DNA from: Melastoma dodecandrum
Taxonomy: Eukaryota > Streptophyta > Magnoliopsida > Myrtales > Melastomataceae
Assembly (NCBI GenBank): GCA_029817715.1
Contig: JARUPY010000091.1
Coordinates: forward strand, 1,564,501-1,628,500
Direction of reading: 5' to 3'
Length of the DNA stretch: 64,000 nt
The notes under the pieces were generated by a model. The model made no database searches. It had not been told where the DNA came from and saw only the letters and a program-made list of their open reading frames with translations. How positions within the stretch are numbered: the first letter of the stretch is position 1; each line of letters starts with the position of its first letter. The position numbers and the translations under genes were made by a program. This document shows positions 56,338 through 64,000 of the stretch, in pieces.

Positions 56338-57315
56338 TCAGGGAACGGTCACGATGACGCGGCCGCGGATCTTGCCGTCGATGATCGCGTGCGCCGTCTC
56401 GATCACCTCCTCGAAGGGGATGGTGCGCGTCGCCTGCGCAAGCTTGCCGCGATCGAGATCCGTCGCCAGCCGCGCCCAGGCCTTCTCGCGCTGCTCGTGC
56501 GGCCGGTAGACGCTGTCGATGCCCAGCAGCGCGACGCCGCGCAGGATGAACGGCGCGACGGAGGTCGGGAGGTCCATGCCGCCGGCGAGCCCGCAGGAGG
56601 CGATCGCGCCGCTGCGCTTCGTCTGCGCGAGCACGTTGGCGAGCGTCGTCGAGCCGACCGAATCGACGCCCGCGGCCCAGCGCTCCTTGCCGAGCGGCTT
56701 GCCCTTCTCCGAAAGCTCCGCCCTGTCGATGATCTCGGCGGCGCCGAGCTCCTTCAGGTAGTCCGCCTCCGCCGCGCGGCCGGTCGAGGCGATGACGTGC
56801 CAGCCGGCCTTGGCGAGCAGCATGATCGCAAACGAGCCGACGCCGCCGGCGGCGCCGGTGACGATCGCCGGCCCGTCCTTCGGCGTGACGCCGTTCGCCT
56901 CGATCGCCAGCACCGACAGCATCGCCGTGTAGCCGGCGGTGCCGATCGCCATGGCATCGGCATTGGAGATCGCGTCGGGCAACTTCACGAGCCACTCGCC
57001 CTTGACGCGCGCCTTCTCGGCGTAGCCGCCGAAATGCGTCTCGGAGAGGCCCCAGCCGTTGCAGACGACGCGGTCGCCGGGCTTGAACGCCGGATCCTCG
57101 GAGGTCTCGACGGTGCCGGCGAAATCGATGCCGCCGATCATCGGCGAAACCCGCACGACGGGGTTCTTGCCGGTGATCGCGAGCCCGTCCTTGTAGTTCA
57201 CGGTGGAATGCGAGACGCGCACGGTGACGTTGCCCGGCATCAGCTGCGCCTCGTCGAAATCGACGATCGCGGCCTTCGTGCCGTCCTCGGTCTTGTCGAT
57301 GCGCAGCGCCTTCAT
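56338..57315 (-). CDS. acuI: NADPH-dependent acrylyl-CoA reductase-like (YhdH/AcuI)
   Basis: A 325-residue medium-chain reductase of the AcuI/YhdH group, which reduces acryloyl-CoA to propionyl-CoA and so clears a toxic electrophile. VNYKDGLAITGKNPVVRVSPMIGGIDFAGTV, GWGLSETHFGGYAEKARV and TGAAGGVGSFAIMLL (dinucleotide loop) are the group signatures. AAGGAG lies nine bases before ATG 57315. Confidence 0.9.
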   Translation of the reverse strand: MKALRIDKTEDGTKAAIVDFDEAQLMPGNVTVRVSHSTVNYKDGLAITGKNPVVRVSPMIGGIDFAGTVETSEDPAFKPGDRVVCNGWGLSETHFGGYAEKARVKGEWLVKLPDAISNADAMAIGTAGYTAMLSVLAIEANGVTPKDGPAIVTGAAGGVGSFAIMLLAKAGWHVIASTGRAAEADYLKELGAAEIIDRAELSEKGKPLGKERWAAGVDSVGSTTLANVLAQTKRSGAIASCGLAGGMDLPTSVAPFILRGVALLGIDSVYRPHEQREKAWARLATDLDRGKLAQATRTIPFEEVIETAHAIIDGKIRGRVIVTVP

Positions 57316-57407
57316 CCGATGGTCTCCTTCCAAGCCGCAGGTGCGCGGCCGAAACCCTCAGATAGGACGCCTCGGCCGCTTATCGACGCCGGCTCGACCT
57401 TTGGCGG

Positions 57408-57899
57408 TCAGCGATAGCGCGACCGCTCCATGCCGCGGTAGTCGAGGCGGAGGACGCCGAGGCCGCCGTTCACGTTGAGCCCGGTGAGGCTGAGGTTCTG
57501 GACCGGCGTCAGCACCGCCCGCCCCGTCGCGCCGCCGATCAGCGCATCGGCGCCGATCCCGCTGCCGGCCGTCGCCTGCACGCCGGCGCCGCCGAAGCTG
57601 CCGTCGAGCGCGCCGGTCGTGATCGGGCCCGGCACGCTGACTAGAAAGGCCAGCCGCACGGCGTTGGTCGGGCCGGCATCGAGGCCGACCCGCTCGAACG
57701 TGCCGGTGTAGAACTCCACCGCGCCGTCCTGCCGGTAGTAGGTGCAGGTGACCTTGCGGTTCGAGGTGACGATGAAGCCGAAGCCGCCGGCCTGCGTGCA
57801 GCGCAGCTCGCTCGATCCGCCTTGCGCGAAGGCCGGCGCGGCGACGGCGATCTGGAGCGCGGCGGCGGCCGCGAGCAGGACGAGGCGGAACGGTCGCAT
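57408..57899 (-). CDS. Secreted DUF992 protein
   Basis: A 163-residue protein with a signal peptide (cleavage after AFA near 25) and the DUF992 pattern LRCTQAGGFGFIVTSNRKVTCTYYRQDG, with two Cys likely paired. This rhizobial periplasmic family has no known function. It is divergent from the marC-like gene. Confidence 0.85.
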   Translation of the reverse strand: MRPFRLVLLAAAAALQIAVAAPAFAQGGSSELRCTQAGGFGFIVTSNRKVTCTYYRQDGAVEFYTGTFERVGLDAGPTNAVRLAFLVSVPGPITTGALDGSFGGAGVQATAGSGIGADALIGGATGRAVLTPVQNLSLTGLNVNGGLGVLRLDYRGMERSRYR

Positions 57900-58059
57900 C
57901 GGTCATCCTTGGATCTGTGTCCCCGCTTGTCTCACCGCGCCCGGCGCTCCGCAAGCGAGCAGGCCCCGCGCGGCGGGACGATCGCGGCGTCTCGACAAAC
58001 GCGTGACATTGGTGCCACCTGCGCCGCGGGCGCTGCTCGCGCGGGAGAAAGGAGTGTCG

Positions 58060-58707
58060 GTGTCGTTCGACGGCGCTTTCGTGATCAAGGTCTTCGCGGC
58101 GCTGTTCGCGATCATGAACCCGATCGCCAACATCCCGGTGTTCCTGTCGCTGACCGAGGGCGCTTCGCGGGAAGTGCAGCAGAAGGTCGCGCTCACCGCG
58201 ATCATCGGCGTCGCCGTCGGCTGCGTCGTCTCCGCGGTCGCCGGCGAGGCGATCCTCGGCTTCTTCGGCATCAGCGTCGACGACTTCCGCCTGGCGGGCG
58301 GCGTGATCGTCCTCATCATCGCGCTGTCGATGCTGCAGGGCACGGCGAGCCATGCGCACGCCCGCACGCCGGCCGAGGCGCACGAGACCCAGGACCTCGA
58401 TCCCGAGAGCGTGGCGATCTATCCGCTGACCGTGCCGCTGCTCGTCGGGCCCGGCACGATCGCCACCCTGATCATCTTCGCGGCGACCGCGCGGAAGGAC
58501 GGCACGGTGCTCGAGCTCGCCGTCGGCCTCGTCGCCTTCCTCGCCCTGCTCGCGGCCGCGCTCCTCGCCGCGCCCTTTCTCGGCCAGCATCTGTCTCAGA
58601 ACGCGACCGCGATCGCGCGCCGGCTGATGGGCATGATCCTGGCGGCGATCGCCATGGAGATGATCGTAACGAGCCTGCGAACGCTGCTTCCCGGCCTCGC
58701 GCACTGA
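58060..58707 (+). CDS. MarC-family membrane protein
   Basis: A 215-residue protein with six membrane helices. FAALFAIMNPIANIPVFLSLTEG and YPLTVPLLVGPGTIATLI are the MarC/NAAT signatures. Despite the name, a role in multidrug resistance is not supported for MarC; some archaeal relatives transport amino acids. AAAGGAG before GTG 58060 sets the start. Confidence 0.9.
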   Translation: MSFDGAFVIKVFAALFAIMNPIANIPVFLSLTEGASREVQQKVALTAIIGVAVGCVVSAVAGEAILGFFGISVDDFRLAGGVIVLIIALSMLQGTASHAHARTPAEAHETQDLDPESVAIYPLTVPLLVGPGTIATLIIFAATARKDGTVLELAVGLVAFLALLAAALLAAPFLGQHLSQNATAIARRLMGMILAAIAMEMIVTSLRTLLPGLAH

Positions 58708-58729
58708 AGAGAAAAGGCTTTCTCTCTTC
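58708..58729. terminator. Weak hairpin after the marC-like gene
   Basis: A 7-bp stem AGAGAAA / TTTCTCT with an AGGC loop directly after the stop. It is AT-rich and lacks a clear T-run, so it is tentative. Confidence 0.3.
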
Positions 58730-58837
58730 GACCCCTGGCCGGGTTGCCGGGGGCGGCCGGAACAGGCAAGACACCCACGCCCGAGGGTTGAATCCCGGGT
58801 AAAGGCCGGAGGGCCGATAACAAGACCTGGAGGATTT

Positions 58838-59131
58838 ATGCGCTCAACGATCATGACCGTGACCGCCGCAGCCGCTCTGTCGCTCGTCGGCTTCGGGGCC
58901 GAGGCGATGCCGGCTGGCGTGTCGGCCACCGCCTCGACGCCGTCGCTGCAGCCCACCTACGTCGCCGAAGGCTGCGGTCCCGGCTTCGCCCGCGGCCCTG
59001 CCGGTGGCTGCCGTCGCATCGGCGCCGTCGTGGTCCGCCCTGCGGTCGTCGTGCGCCGTCCCGCGGTCATCGTCCGTCGCCCGGGCTGCGGCGTCCGCGT
59101 CGGGCCGATCGGCGTCCGCACCCCCTGCTGA
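58838..59131 (+). CDS. Small secreted protein with GCG/CRPN-like motif
   Basis: A 97-residue protein: signal peptide (about 1-23), then CGPGFARGPAGGCRRIG, close to the GCG-CRPN prefix motif of rhizobial exported proteins, then a short Arg/Pro/Val repeat (RPAVVVRRPAVIVRRPG). Function unknown. GGAGG before the ATG; a strong terminator follows. Confidence 0.8.
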   Translation: MRSTIMTVTAAAALSLVGFGAEAMPAGVSATASTPSLQPTYVAEGCGPGFARGPAGGCRRIGAVVVRPAVVVRRPAVIVRRPGCGVRVGPIGVRTPC

Positions 59132-59151
59132 TTTCTCGAAGCCGACTTACG

Positions 59152-59192
59152 AAAAGGGCCTGGGCGGTTCGCGCCCAGGCCCTTCGTGTTTT
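59152..59192. terminator. Rho-independent terminator
   Basis: A 13-bp perfect stem (59154-59166 with 59172-59184; AAGGGCCTGGGCG) and a 5-nt loop, followed by CGTGTTTTC on the plus strand and preceded by A-rich sequence. It serves the small secreted-protein gene and possibly the DUF779 gene arriving from the right. Confidence 0.88.
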
Positions 59193-59212
59193 CGGACGCT
59201 TGAGAGCGGCCC

Positions 59213-59620
59213 CTACTGGGCCGCGACGGCCGCGGGGCGCCCGTAGCGCGCGGCGGGCTTCAGCGCCGCGACTTCCTCGTCGGTGAACACGCGGCCGCGC
59301 GTCAGGAAGCGCTTGCCGGTGCCGTTCTCGAGCGAGAACATGCCGCCGCGGCCCGGCACGACGTCGATGATCAGCTGCGTGTGCTGCCAATATTCGAACT
59401 GCGAGCTCGAGATGTAGACCTCGGCGCCGCCGATGCTGCCGAGGTGCACGTCCTCGTCGCCGACCTGATAGTCGCTGACCGGGTAGCACATCGGTGCTGA
59501 GCCGTCGCAGCAGCCGCCCGACTGATGGAACAGCACGTCGCCGTGCTCGCTGCGCAGCTGCTTGATCAGCTCGACGGCCTCGGGCGTCGCCTTGACCCTG
59601 ACGACATCGTCTTCCTGCAT
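59213..59620 (-). CDS. DUF779 protein, aldehyde dehydrogenase partner
   Basis: A 135-residue protein with Cys-rich HQSGGCCDGSAPMC and SQFEYWQHTQLIIDVVPGRGGMFSLENG, the DUF779 signature. The family is usually found next to NAD-dependent aldehyde dehydrogenase genes, as here, and its role is unknown. It lies 97 bp downstream of that gene, with a terminator-like hairpin between them. Confidence 0.92.
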   Translation of the reverse strand: MQEDDVVRVKATPEAVELIKQLRSEHGDVLFHQSGGCCDGSAPMCYPVSDYQVGDEDVHLGSIGGAEVYISSSQFEYWQHTQLIIDVVPGRGGMFSLENGTGKRFLTRGRVFTDEEVAALKPAARYGRPAAVAAQ

Positions 59621-59640
59621 CTCGACACCTCTTCAAAACG

Positions 59641-59662
59641 AAAAAAGCTGCCCTGGGGCAGC
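59641..59662 (-). terminator. Terminator-like hairpin between ALDH and DUF779 genes
   Basis: Read on the minus strand: GCTGCCC-CA-GGGCAGC followed directly by T6. It ends 20 bp before the DUF779 start codon, so it should stop or attenuate transcripts coming from the aldehyde dehydrogenase gene. Confidence 0.7.
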
Positions 59663-59676
59663 CCATTGAGAGAGGA

Positions 59677-59700
59677 AACCGGCGCCCGTGGGCGCCGGTT
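59677..59700. terminator. GC hairpin after the ALDH gene
   Basis: An 11-bp perfect inverted repeat AACCGGCGCCC / GGGCGCCGGTT with a 2-nt centre, 17 bp after the aldehyde dehydrogenase stop. It is followed on the minus strand by TTTCCTCTCT. It may act with the next hairpin as a double terminator. Confidence 0.5.
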
Positions 59701-59717
59701 CCGCTTGTCTGCGAGGA

Positions 59718-59759
59718 TCAGAAGAAGCCGAGCTTCTTCGCGCTGTAGCTGACCAGCAT

Positions 59760-59798
<39 letters not shown>

Positions 59799-61238
59799 CG
59801 TCTCGCGGCCGATGCCGGACTGCTTGTAGCCACCGAAGGCCGCGTGGGCCGGGTAGGCGTGATAGCAGTTGGTCCACACACGACCGGCCTGGATGGCGCG
59901 GCCGAAGCGGTAGGCACGGGTGCCGTTGCGCGTCCACACGCCGGCGCCGAGGCCGTACAGCGTGTCGTTGGCGATCGAGAGCGCCTCTTCGTCGGTCTTG
60001 AACGTCGTGACCGACAGCACCGGCCCGAAGATCTCCTCCTGGAAGATGCGCATCTTGTTGTTACCCTGGAAGACCGTCGGCTGCATGAAGTAGCCGCCGT
60101 CGAACTCGCCGCCGTGCTGGGCGCGCTCGCCGCCGGTCAGCACCTTGGCGCCTTCCTGCTTGCCGATGTCGACGTAGCTCAGGATCTTGTCGAGCTGCTC
60201 GGACGAGGCCTGCGCACCGATCATGGTGGAGGGATCGAACGGCGAGCCCTGCTTGATCGCCTCGACGCGCTTGACCGCCTTCTCGATGAAGCGATCGTAG
60301 ATCGACTCGTGCACGAGGGCGCGCGACGGGCAGGTGCAGACCTCGCCCTGGTTGAGCGCGAACATCGTGAAGCCCTCGAGCGCCTTGTCGAGGAAGTCGT
60401 CGTCTTCCTGCGCCACGTCGGCGAAGAAGATGTTCGGCGACTTGCCGCCCAGCTCCAGCGTGACCGGGATCAGGTTCTGCGAGGCGTACTGCATGATCAG
60501 ACGGCCCGTCGTCGTCTCGCCGGTGAAGGCGATCTTGGCGATGCGGTTCGACGAGGCGAGCGGCTTGCCGGCCTCGAGGCCGAAGCCGTTGACGATGTTG
60601 AGGACGCCCGGCGGCAGCAGGTCGGCGATGAGCTCGGCGACGACCATGATCGACGCGGGCGTCTGCTCGGCCGGCTTCAGGACGACGCAATTGCCGGCGG
60701 CGAGAGCCGGCGCGAGCTTCCAGACCGCCATGAGGATCGGGAAGTTCCAGGGAATGATCTGGCCGACGACGCCGAGCGGCTCGTGGAAGTGATAGGCGAC
60801 GGTGTCGTCGTCGATCTCCGACAGCGCGCCTTCCTGGGCGCGGAGGCAGCCGGCGAAATAGCGCCAATGATCGATGGCGAGCGGAATGTCGGCGGCCATC
60901 GTCTCGCGGATCGGCTTGCCGTTGTCCCAGGTCTCGGCCAGCGCGATCAGGTCGAGGTTCTCTTCCATCCGATCGGCGATCTTCAGGAGGATGCCGGCGC
61001 GGGCGGCCGGCGCGGTCTTGCCCCAGGCGTCCTTGGCGGCGTGGGCCGCGTCGAGGGCCTTGTCGATGTCGGCGGCGCTCGAACGGGCGCATTCGCAGAT
61101 GACCTGACCGGTGATCGGCGAGGTGTTCTCGAAGTAACGGCCGTCGGCGGGCTCGACGAACTTGCCGCCGATGAAATTGCCGTAGCGGGCCTGGAACGGG
61201 GGTTTATTGGTCGCGCCTAGAAATTCTGGCTTGTTCAT
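59718..61238 (-). CDS. NAD-dependent aldehyde dehydrogenase (AldB/acetaldehyde type)
   Basis: A 506-residue enzyme oxidising aldehydes to acids. Recognised: [13 protein letters not shown] and [10 protein letters not shown] (NAD site), [11 protein letters not shown], the general base Glu in [12 protein letters not shown], the catalytic Cys in [20 protein letters not shown] and the C-terminal [27 protein letters not shown] of the AldB/AcoD subgroup. GAGGAGA precedes the ATG. With Gfa and AcuI in the window it points to alcohol or aldehyde use. A TATAAC box near 61334-61339 may belong to its promoter. Confidence 0.95.
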
Positions 61239-61431
61239 GACGTCTCCTCATAGTCTTTGGCGCCGTCACGACGAAAAGACGGATCTGGTGCCGCCTTTGG
61301 TGATCGGGGATCGTCGGAAACGCGCGGCGGGACGTTATAGCGGGGCGGTCACAACAGCAAGGTCGCTTTCCCTTGCCGCCTCCGTCAAAAGACCTATTCG
61401 CTCAACACCTTCAGCTATTCTTTTGGCGTGT

Positions 61432-62757
61432 CTACGCACGTGGCGGCCGCGTCGCGAGCAGGCCGCATAGGCTGAGACCGGCCATCGTCGCGAGATAGGC
61501 TCCGACAAGCGCGAGGCCGCCGTGCTCGGCCAATGTTTGGGCGGCGAACGGCGCGACGCCGCCGCCGAGGATGCCGCCGAGATTGAAGGCCAGCGACGCG
61601 CCGGTGTAGCGCACGCGCGCCGGAAACAACGACGGCAGGAAGGCGCCGAGCGGCCCGTAGACGAAGCCCATCGTGAACAGCGCGAGCGCCAGATAGAGCC
61701 CGACGATCGGCAACGAGCCGCTGCCCAGCATCGGCGCCAGCAAGGCCGCGAGCCCGACGGACGCGATGCAGCCGACGACCAGCACGCGGCGCGGGCTGGT
61801 GCGGTCGGACCAGGCGCCGGCGACGACGATGCCGAGCGCCAGCCCGAGGATCGCCGCGATCTGCACGCCGAGGAACATCCGCTTGTCGTAGTGCAGCGTG
61901 CCGGTGCCGTAGCCGAGCGCGAAGGCGGTCGTCAGATAGAAGAGCGCGAAACAGACGACCACCGCGAAGGTGCCGGCGATCGTCGCGCCGGGATGCTCGC
62001 GGATGACCTCGCCGAGCGGCACGGCCGGCGGCGGCTCCGCCGCGAGCGCCTTGGCGAAGGCCGGCGTCTCGGCGAGCCGCAGACGCACCCATAGACCGAC
62101 GCCGACGAGCAGCACGCTGGCCAGGAACGGCAGCCGCCAGCCCCAGCTCTCGAACTGGGCCGGCGTCAGCGCGACACCGAGCAAGAGAAAGAAGCCGTTG
62201 GCGGCGATGAAGCCGACCGGCGCGCCCAGCTGCGGGAACATGCCGAAGCGGGCGCGATAGCCGGCGGGCGCGTTCTCGACCGCGAGCAGCGCGGCACCGC
62301 CCCACTCGCCGCCGAGCCCGAAGCCCTGCCCGAACCGCAACAGGCAGAGAAGAAACGGCGCCATCCAACCTATCGACTGGTAGGTTGGGAGCGCACCAAT
62401 CAGCACCGTCGACGCGCCCATCGTGACCAGCGAGGCGACCAGCGTCGACTTGCGGCCGATGCGATCGCCGAAATGGCCGAAGACGATCGCGCCGAGCGGG
62501 CGCGCGACGAAGGCCAGCCCGAAGCTGCCGTAGGCCGCGAGCAGCCGCGCGGACGGCGACGAGACGGGGAAGAAATGCGCGCCGAGGACCAGCGAGGCGG
62601 CGGTCGCGTAGACATAGAAGTCGTAGAACTCGATCGCCGTGCCGACGAGGCTCGCCGCCAGCGCGCGCCGCGCGCCGACGAAAGGATGAGAGCCCGCCGC
62701 GGCGTCGGCCGCGACGGCGGTCGCATCAACCAGAGCGGGTTCAAATGAGGTCGGCAT
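61432..62757 (-). CDS. MHS-family major facilitator transporter
   Basis: A 441-residue, about 12-helix carrier of the metabolite:H+ symporter family (ShiA/KgtP/ProP-like). Signatures are GTAIEFYDFYVYATAASLVLG, ARPLGAIVFGHFGDRIGRKSTLV (motif A) and LRFGQGFGLGGEWGGAALLAVENAP. The substrate is probably an organic acid or zwitterion but is not predictable. The start at 62757 fits the family. It is divergent from the marR gene and probably controlled by it. Confidence 0.9.
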   Translation of the reverse strand: MPTSFEPALVDATAVAADAAAGSHPFVGARRALAASLVGTAIEFYDFYVYATAASLVLGAHFFPVSSPSARLLAAYGSFGLAFVARPLGAIVFGHFGDRIGRKSTLVASLVTMGASTVLIGALPTYQSIGWMAPFLLCLLRFGQGFGLGGEWGGAALLAVENAPAGYRARFGMFPQLGAPVGFIAANGFFLLLGVALTPAQFESWGWRLPFLASVLLVGVGLWVRLRLAETPAFAKALAAEPPPAVPLGEVIREHPGATIAGTFAVVVCFALFYLTTAFALGYGTGTLHYDKRMFLGVQIAAILGLALGIVVAGAWSDRTSPRRVLVVGCIASVGLAALLAPMLGSGSLPIVGLYLALALFTMGFVYGPLGAFLPSLFPARVRYTGASLAFNLGGILGGGVAPFAAQTLAEHGGLALVGAYLATMAGLSLCGLLATRPPRA

Positions 62758-62907
62758 CGCTACAGTCGTGGGGGATACGGGGGCAGCCCCGACGAAAGTC
62801 TTATAGGACAAGACCCAACTTTCCGCGGTGCGGCGTTGCAATACGGAAAAATGATCGGAAAAAGCAAGAGAACGGCTACGTTTCACTTGCGTGGAGCAAA
62901 AATATCC

Positions 62908-62952
62908 GTTTGAAGTCAAACCGTGATGGCTTGGAATCAAAGCGAATTCGCT
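62908..62952. promoter_or_regulatory. Cluster of dyads between the carrier and marR genes
   Basis: Three symmetrical sites in 45 bp: GTTTGA-AG-TCAAAC at 62908-62921; a related GCTTGGAATCAAAGC at 62929-62943 with centre about two helical turns away; and the perfect palindrome AGCGAATTCGCT at 62941-62952. The region is AT-rich. They are likely operators for the adjacent MarR regulator. Confidence 0.5.
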
Positions 62953-63013
62953 GGTCATACGTAGCGAGACGGCGCGACGGCTTCAAGCTGGCGGAGCAAA
63001 AGGAGACGGCGCC

Positions 63014-63586
63014 ATGGCCCAGCAGACAAGAAAAAGACCCGTGAGAGCTGCCGCGGCCAAGCCTGCGCGGGCGGCGGCGAAGGCGGCCGCCAAGCCGGCG
63101 ACGAAGGTCGCCTCGCCCCGGACCAAGGAGCCGCCGGCGAAGCCGGAAAGCCACGACGTCCAGATCGGCTTCCTTTCGGATTTCGTCGGCTTCCATCTCC
63201 GCCTGGCGCAGGACGCGTCCTACCGCACCTTCGCGCGCCATCGCGACAAGGACCTGATCAAGCCCGGCCGTTTCCCGGCGCTGGCGATCATCCACCTGAA
63301 CCCCGGCATCTCGCAGAGCGCGCTCGGCCGCGCCATCGCGCGCGACAAGTCGACGGTGAGCCCGCTCATCAAGGACCTGCAGACGAACGGCTTCATCTCG
63401 CGCAAGCCGTCGGCGCACGACCGCCGCAGCGTCACCCTGTCGTTGACGAAGAAGGGCGAGCGCACGCTCGACCGGCTGCGCACCCGCGCCGACGAGCACG
63501 AGGCCGAGCTCGACCGCATCGTCGGCGCCTCGAAGACCCGGCTGATGTCGCTGCTCGGCAAGATCATCGAGGGCATGGCGGCCTGA
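63014..63586 (+). CDS. MarR-family regulator with basic N-terminal tail
   Basis: A 190-residue regulator. Residues about 1-45 are a Lys/Ala/Pro/Arg tail (AKPARAAAKAAAKPATKVASP). The MarR winged helix-turn-helix follows (LIKPGRFPALAIIHLNPGISQSALGRAIARDKSTVSPLIKDLQTNGFISR, wing KPSAHDRRSVTLSLTKKG). It probably binds aromatic or organic acids and represses the divergent MHS carrier and itself. AAAGGAG lies before the ATG. Confidence 0.9.
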   Translation: MAQQTRKRPVRAAAAKPARAAAKAAAKPATKVASPRTKEPPAKPESHDVQIGFLSDFVGFHLRLAQDASYRTFARHRDKDLIKPGRFPALAIIHLNPGISQSALGRAIARDKSTVSPLIKDLQTNGFISRKPSAHDRRSVTLSLTKKGERTLDRLRTRADEHEAELDRIVGASKTRLMSLLGKIIEGMAA

Positions 63587-63645
63587 CGCATCGTCAACCG
63601 ACGTGATTGCCAGGCGCGGCGCGCACGTTACAAGGGCCGCGCCGA

Positions 63646-63731
63646 GGCCTCTTGGCGGAACAGGTAGACGCACGGCACTTAAAATGCCGAGCCCACAAGG
63701 CGTCCGGGTTCGAGTCCCGGAGAGGCCACCA
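63646..63731 (+). tRNA. tRNA-Leu (anticodon UAA)
   Basis: An 86-nt class II tRNA. The acceptor stem is GGCCTCT / AGAGGCC with discriminator A and encoded CCA. The anticodon stem CGGCA/TGCCG encloses loop CTTAAAA, anticodon TAA at 63680-63682. A long variable arm follows, and the T loop GGTTCGAGTCC is intact. Confidence 0.97.
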
Positions 63732-64000
63732 TTTTGCCCCCTACGTATTTGTCCTAGTTCGCGGGGCGGATGAGATTCGAGGTCACTGGGTTTCCGGCGC
63801 TGTTCGCCCCAATTTCGGAAGCCAGCCGTGCAGGCGGCGCGAAGGTCACGACGCCATTACCGTCGTTCACCGCGAACTCCGGCCCCGTGACAGGACCATG
63901 CAGCATGCGCAAGGGCAGTTTCGACCTCGCTACCGTGATCGTCGTGGGCGCCCTGGTCATCATGGCCGCGATCATATGCGGGTCGCTCGCATCTCAGCTT
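63732..64000. other. Region right of tRNA-Leu
   Basis: A 269-bp stretch, visibly less GC-rich than the rest. It has one incomplete plus-strand frame (listed) and a short antiparallel frame. The 3' end of a tRNA-Leu is a common integration site, so this may be the start of an island, but no duplicate of the tRNA end is visible inside the window. Confidence 0.4.
63905..64000 (+). CDS. Possible small membrane protein (3' truncated by the window)
   Basis: An open frame reaching the window edge: a basic start (MRKGSFDLA) then a strong membrane helix (TVIVVGALVIMAAIICGSL). AGGA lies 11 bases upstream, which is long. An antiparallel frame (63754-63975) competes. Tentative. Confidence 0.3.
   Translation, partial: MRKGSFDLATVIVVGALVIMAAIICGSLASQL

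Noticed and set aside
63754..63975. 73-residue minus-strand frame right of the tRNA
   Set aside because: No ribosome site or recognised domain, and it overlaps a competing plus-strand frame with a clear membrane helix; too weak to call.
1..64000. CRISPR arrays, IS elements, prophage
   Set aside because: No regularly spaced identical repeats, transposase or phage structural genes were seen; the 13-bp repeats at 10711 have no spacers of CRISPR size.

Overview
This is a high-GC chromosomal stretch from an alphaproteobacterium, most likely of the order Hyphomicrobiales (Rhizobiales). The evidence is lineage-typical conserved families (DUF992, DUF2189, DUF2794, a BBP2-type porin, a GCG/CRPN-like secreted protein), a bacteriophytochrome with an HWE-type kinase, ergothioneine genes egtB/egtD, and Calvin-cycle genes (fructose-1,6-bisphosphatase plus phosphoribulokinase). 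The genus cannot be fixed from this window. There is no rRNA operon, IS element, prophage or CRISPR array.

Layout. 1-9.6 kb: the end of a GGDEF/EAL protein, Kup K+ transporter, a porin, pcaF thiolase with a DMT/YdcZ membrane protein and a divergent LysR regulator, trmL, a sulfotransferase and a MAPEG protein. 9.6-25.5 kb: accA, a PAS protein, topoisomerase IB, HAD phosphatase, ferredoxin-NADP reductase, DUF2189, alaC, a GAF/PAS/GGDEF cyclase, DUF2794, a KAP-type NTPase, a PRC-barrel protein, an MFS carrier and an ABC exporter. 25.5-35.3 kb: a seven-gene minus-strand run (TPR protein, ispE, polyamine-type binding protein, egtB, egtD and two tandem RoxA-like di-heme cytochromes). 35.6-42.3 kb: fbp-prk, glyoxalase-type protein, an orphan NMT1-type binding protein, soluble chemoreceptor, HU and Gfa (formaldehyde/glutathione). 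42.3-55 kb: bacteriophytochrome kinase, a two-domain glycosyltransferase, prmA, a flippase, a Liv-type binding protein coupled to a PcaD lactonase with a long histone-like tail, a single-domain receiver and an SRAP protein. 55-64 kb: Sua5/TsaC, acuI, DUF992, MarC, an aldehyde dehydrogenase with its DUF779 partner, an MHS-family carrier with a divergent MarR regulator, and tRNA-Leu(UAA).

Themes. Carbon metabolism includes CO2 fixation (fbp, prk), the beta-ketoadipate pathway (pcaF, pcaD, separated by about 46 kb), aldehyde and formaldehyde handling (Gfa, aldehyde dehydrogenase, AcuI) and lipid synthesis (accA). Signalling includes two cyclic-di-GMP proteins, a red-light receptor kinase with a fused receiver, an orphan receiver and a membrane-free chemoreceptor. 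Three periplasmic binding proteins lie here without transporter partners.

Most notable: an SRAP protein whose catalytic Cys2 is Ser; an FBPase whose first metal-binding Asp is Ser; PcaD fused to a roughly 190-residue basic tail; two coupled di-heme oxygenase-like cytochromes behind ergothioneine genes; a degenerate 13-bp tandem repeat upstream of accA; a terminator-like hairpin between the aldehyde dehydrogenase and DUF779; and clustered dyads between marR and its carrier gene.
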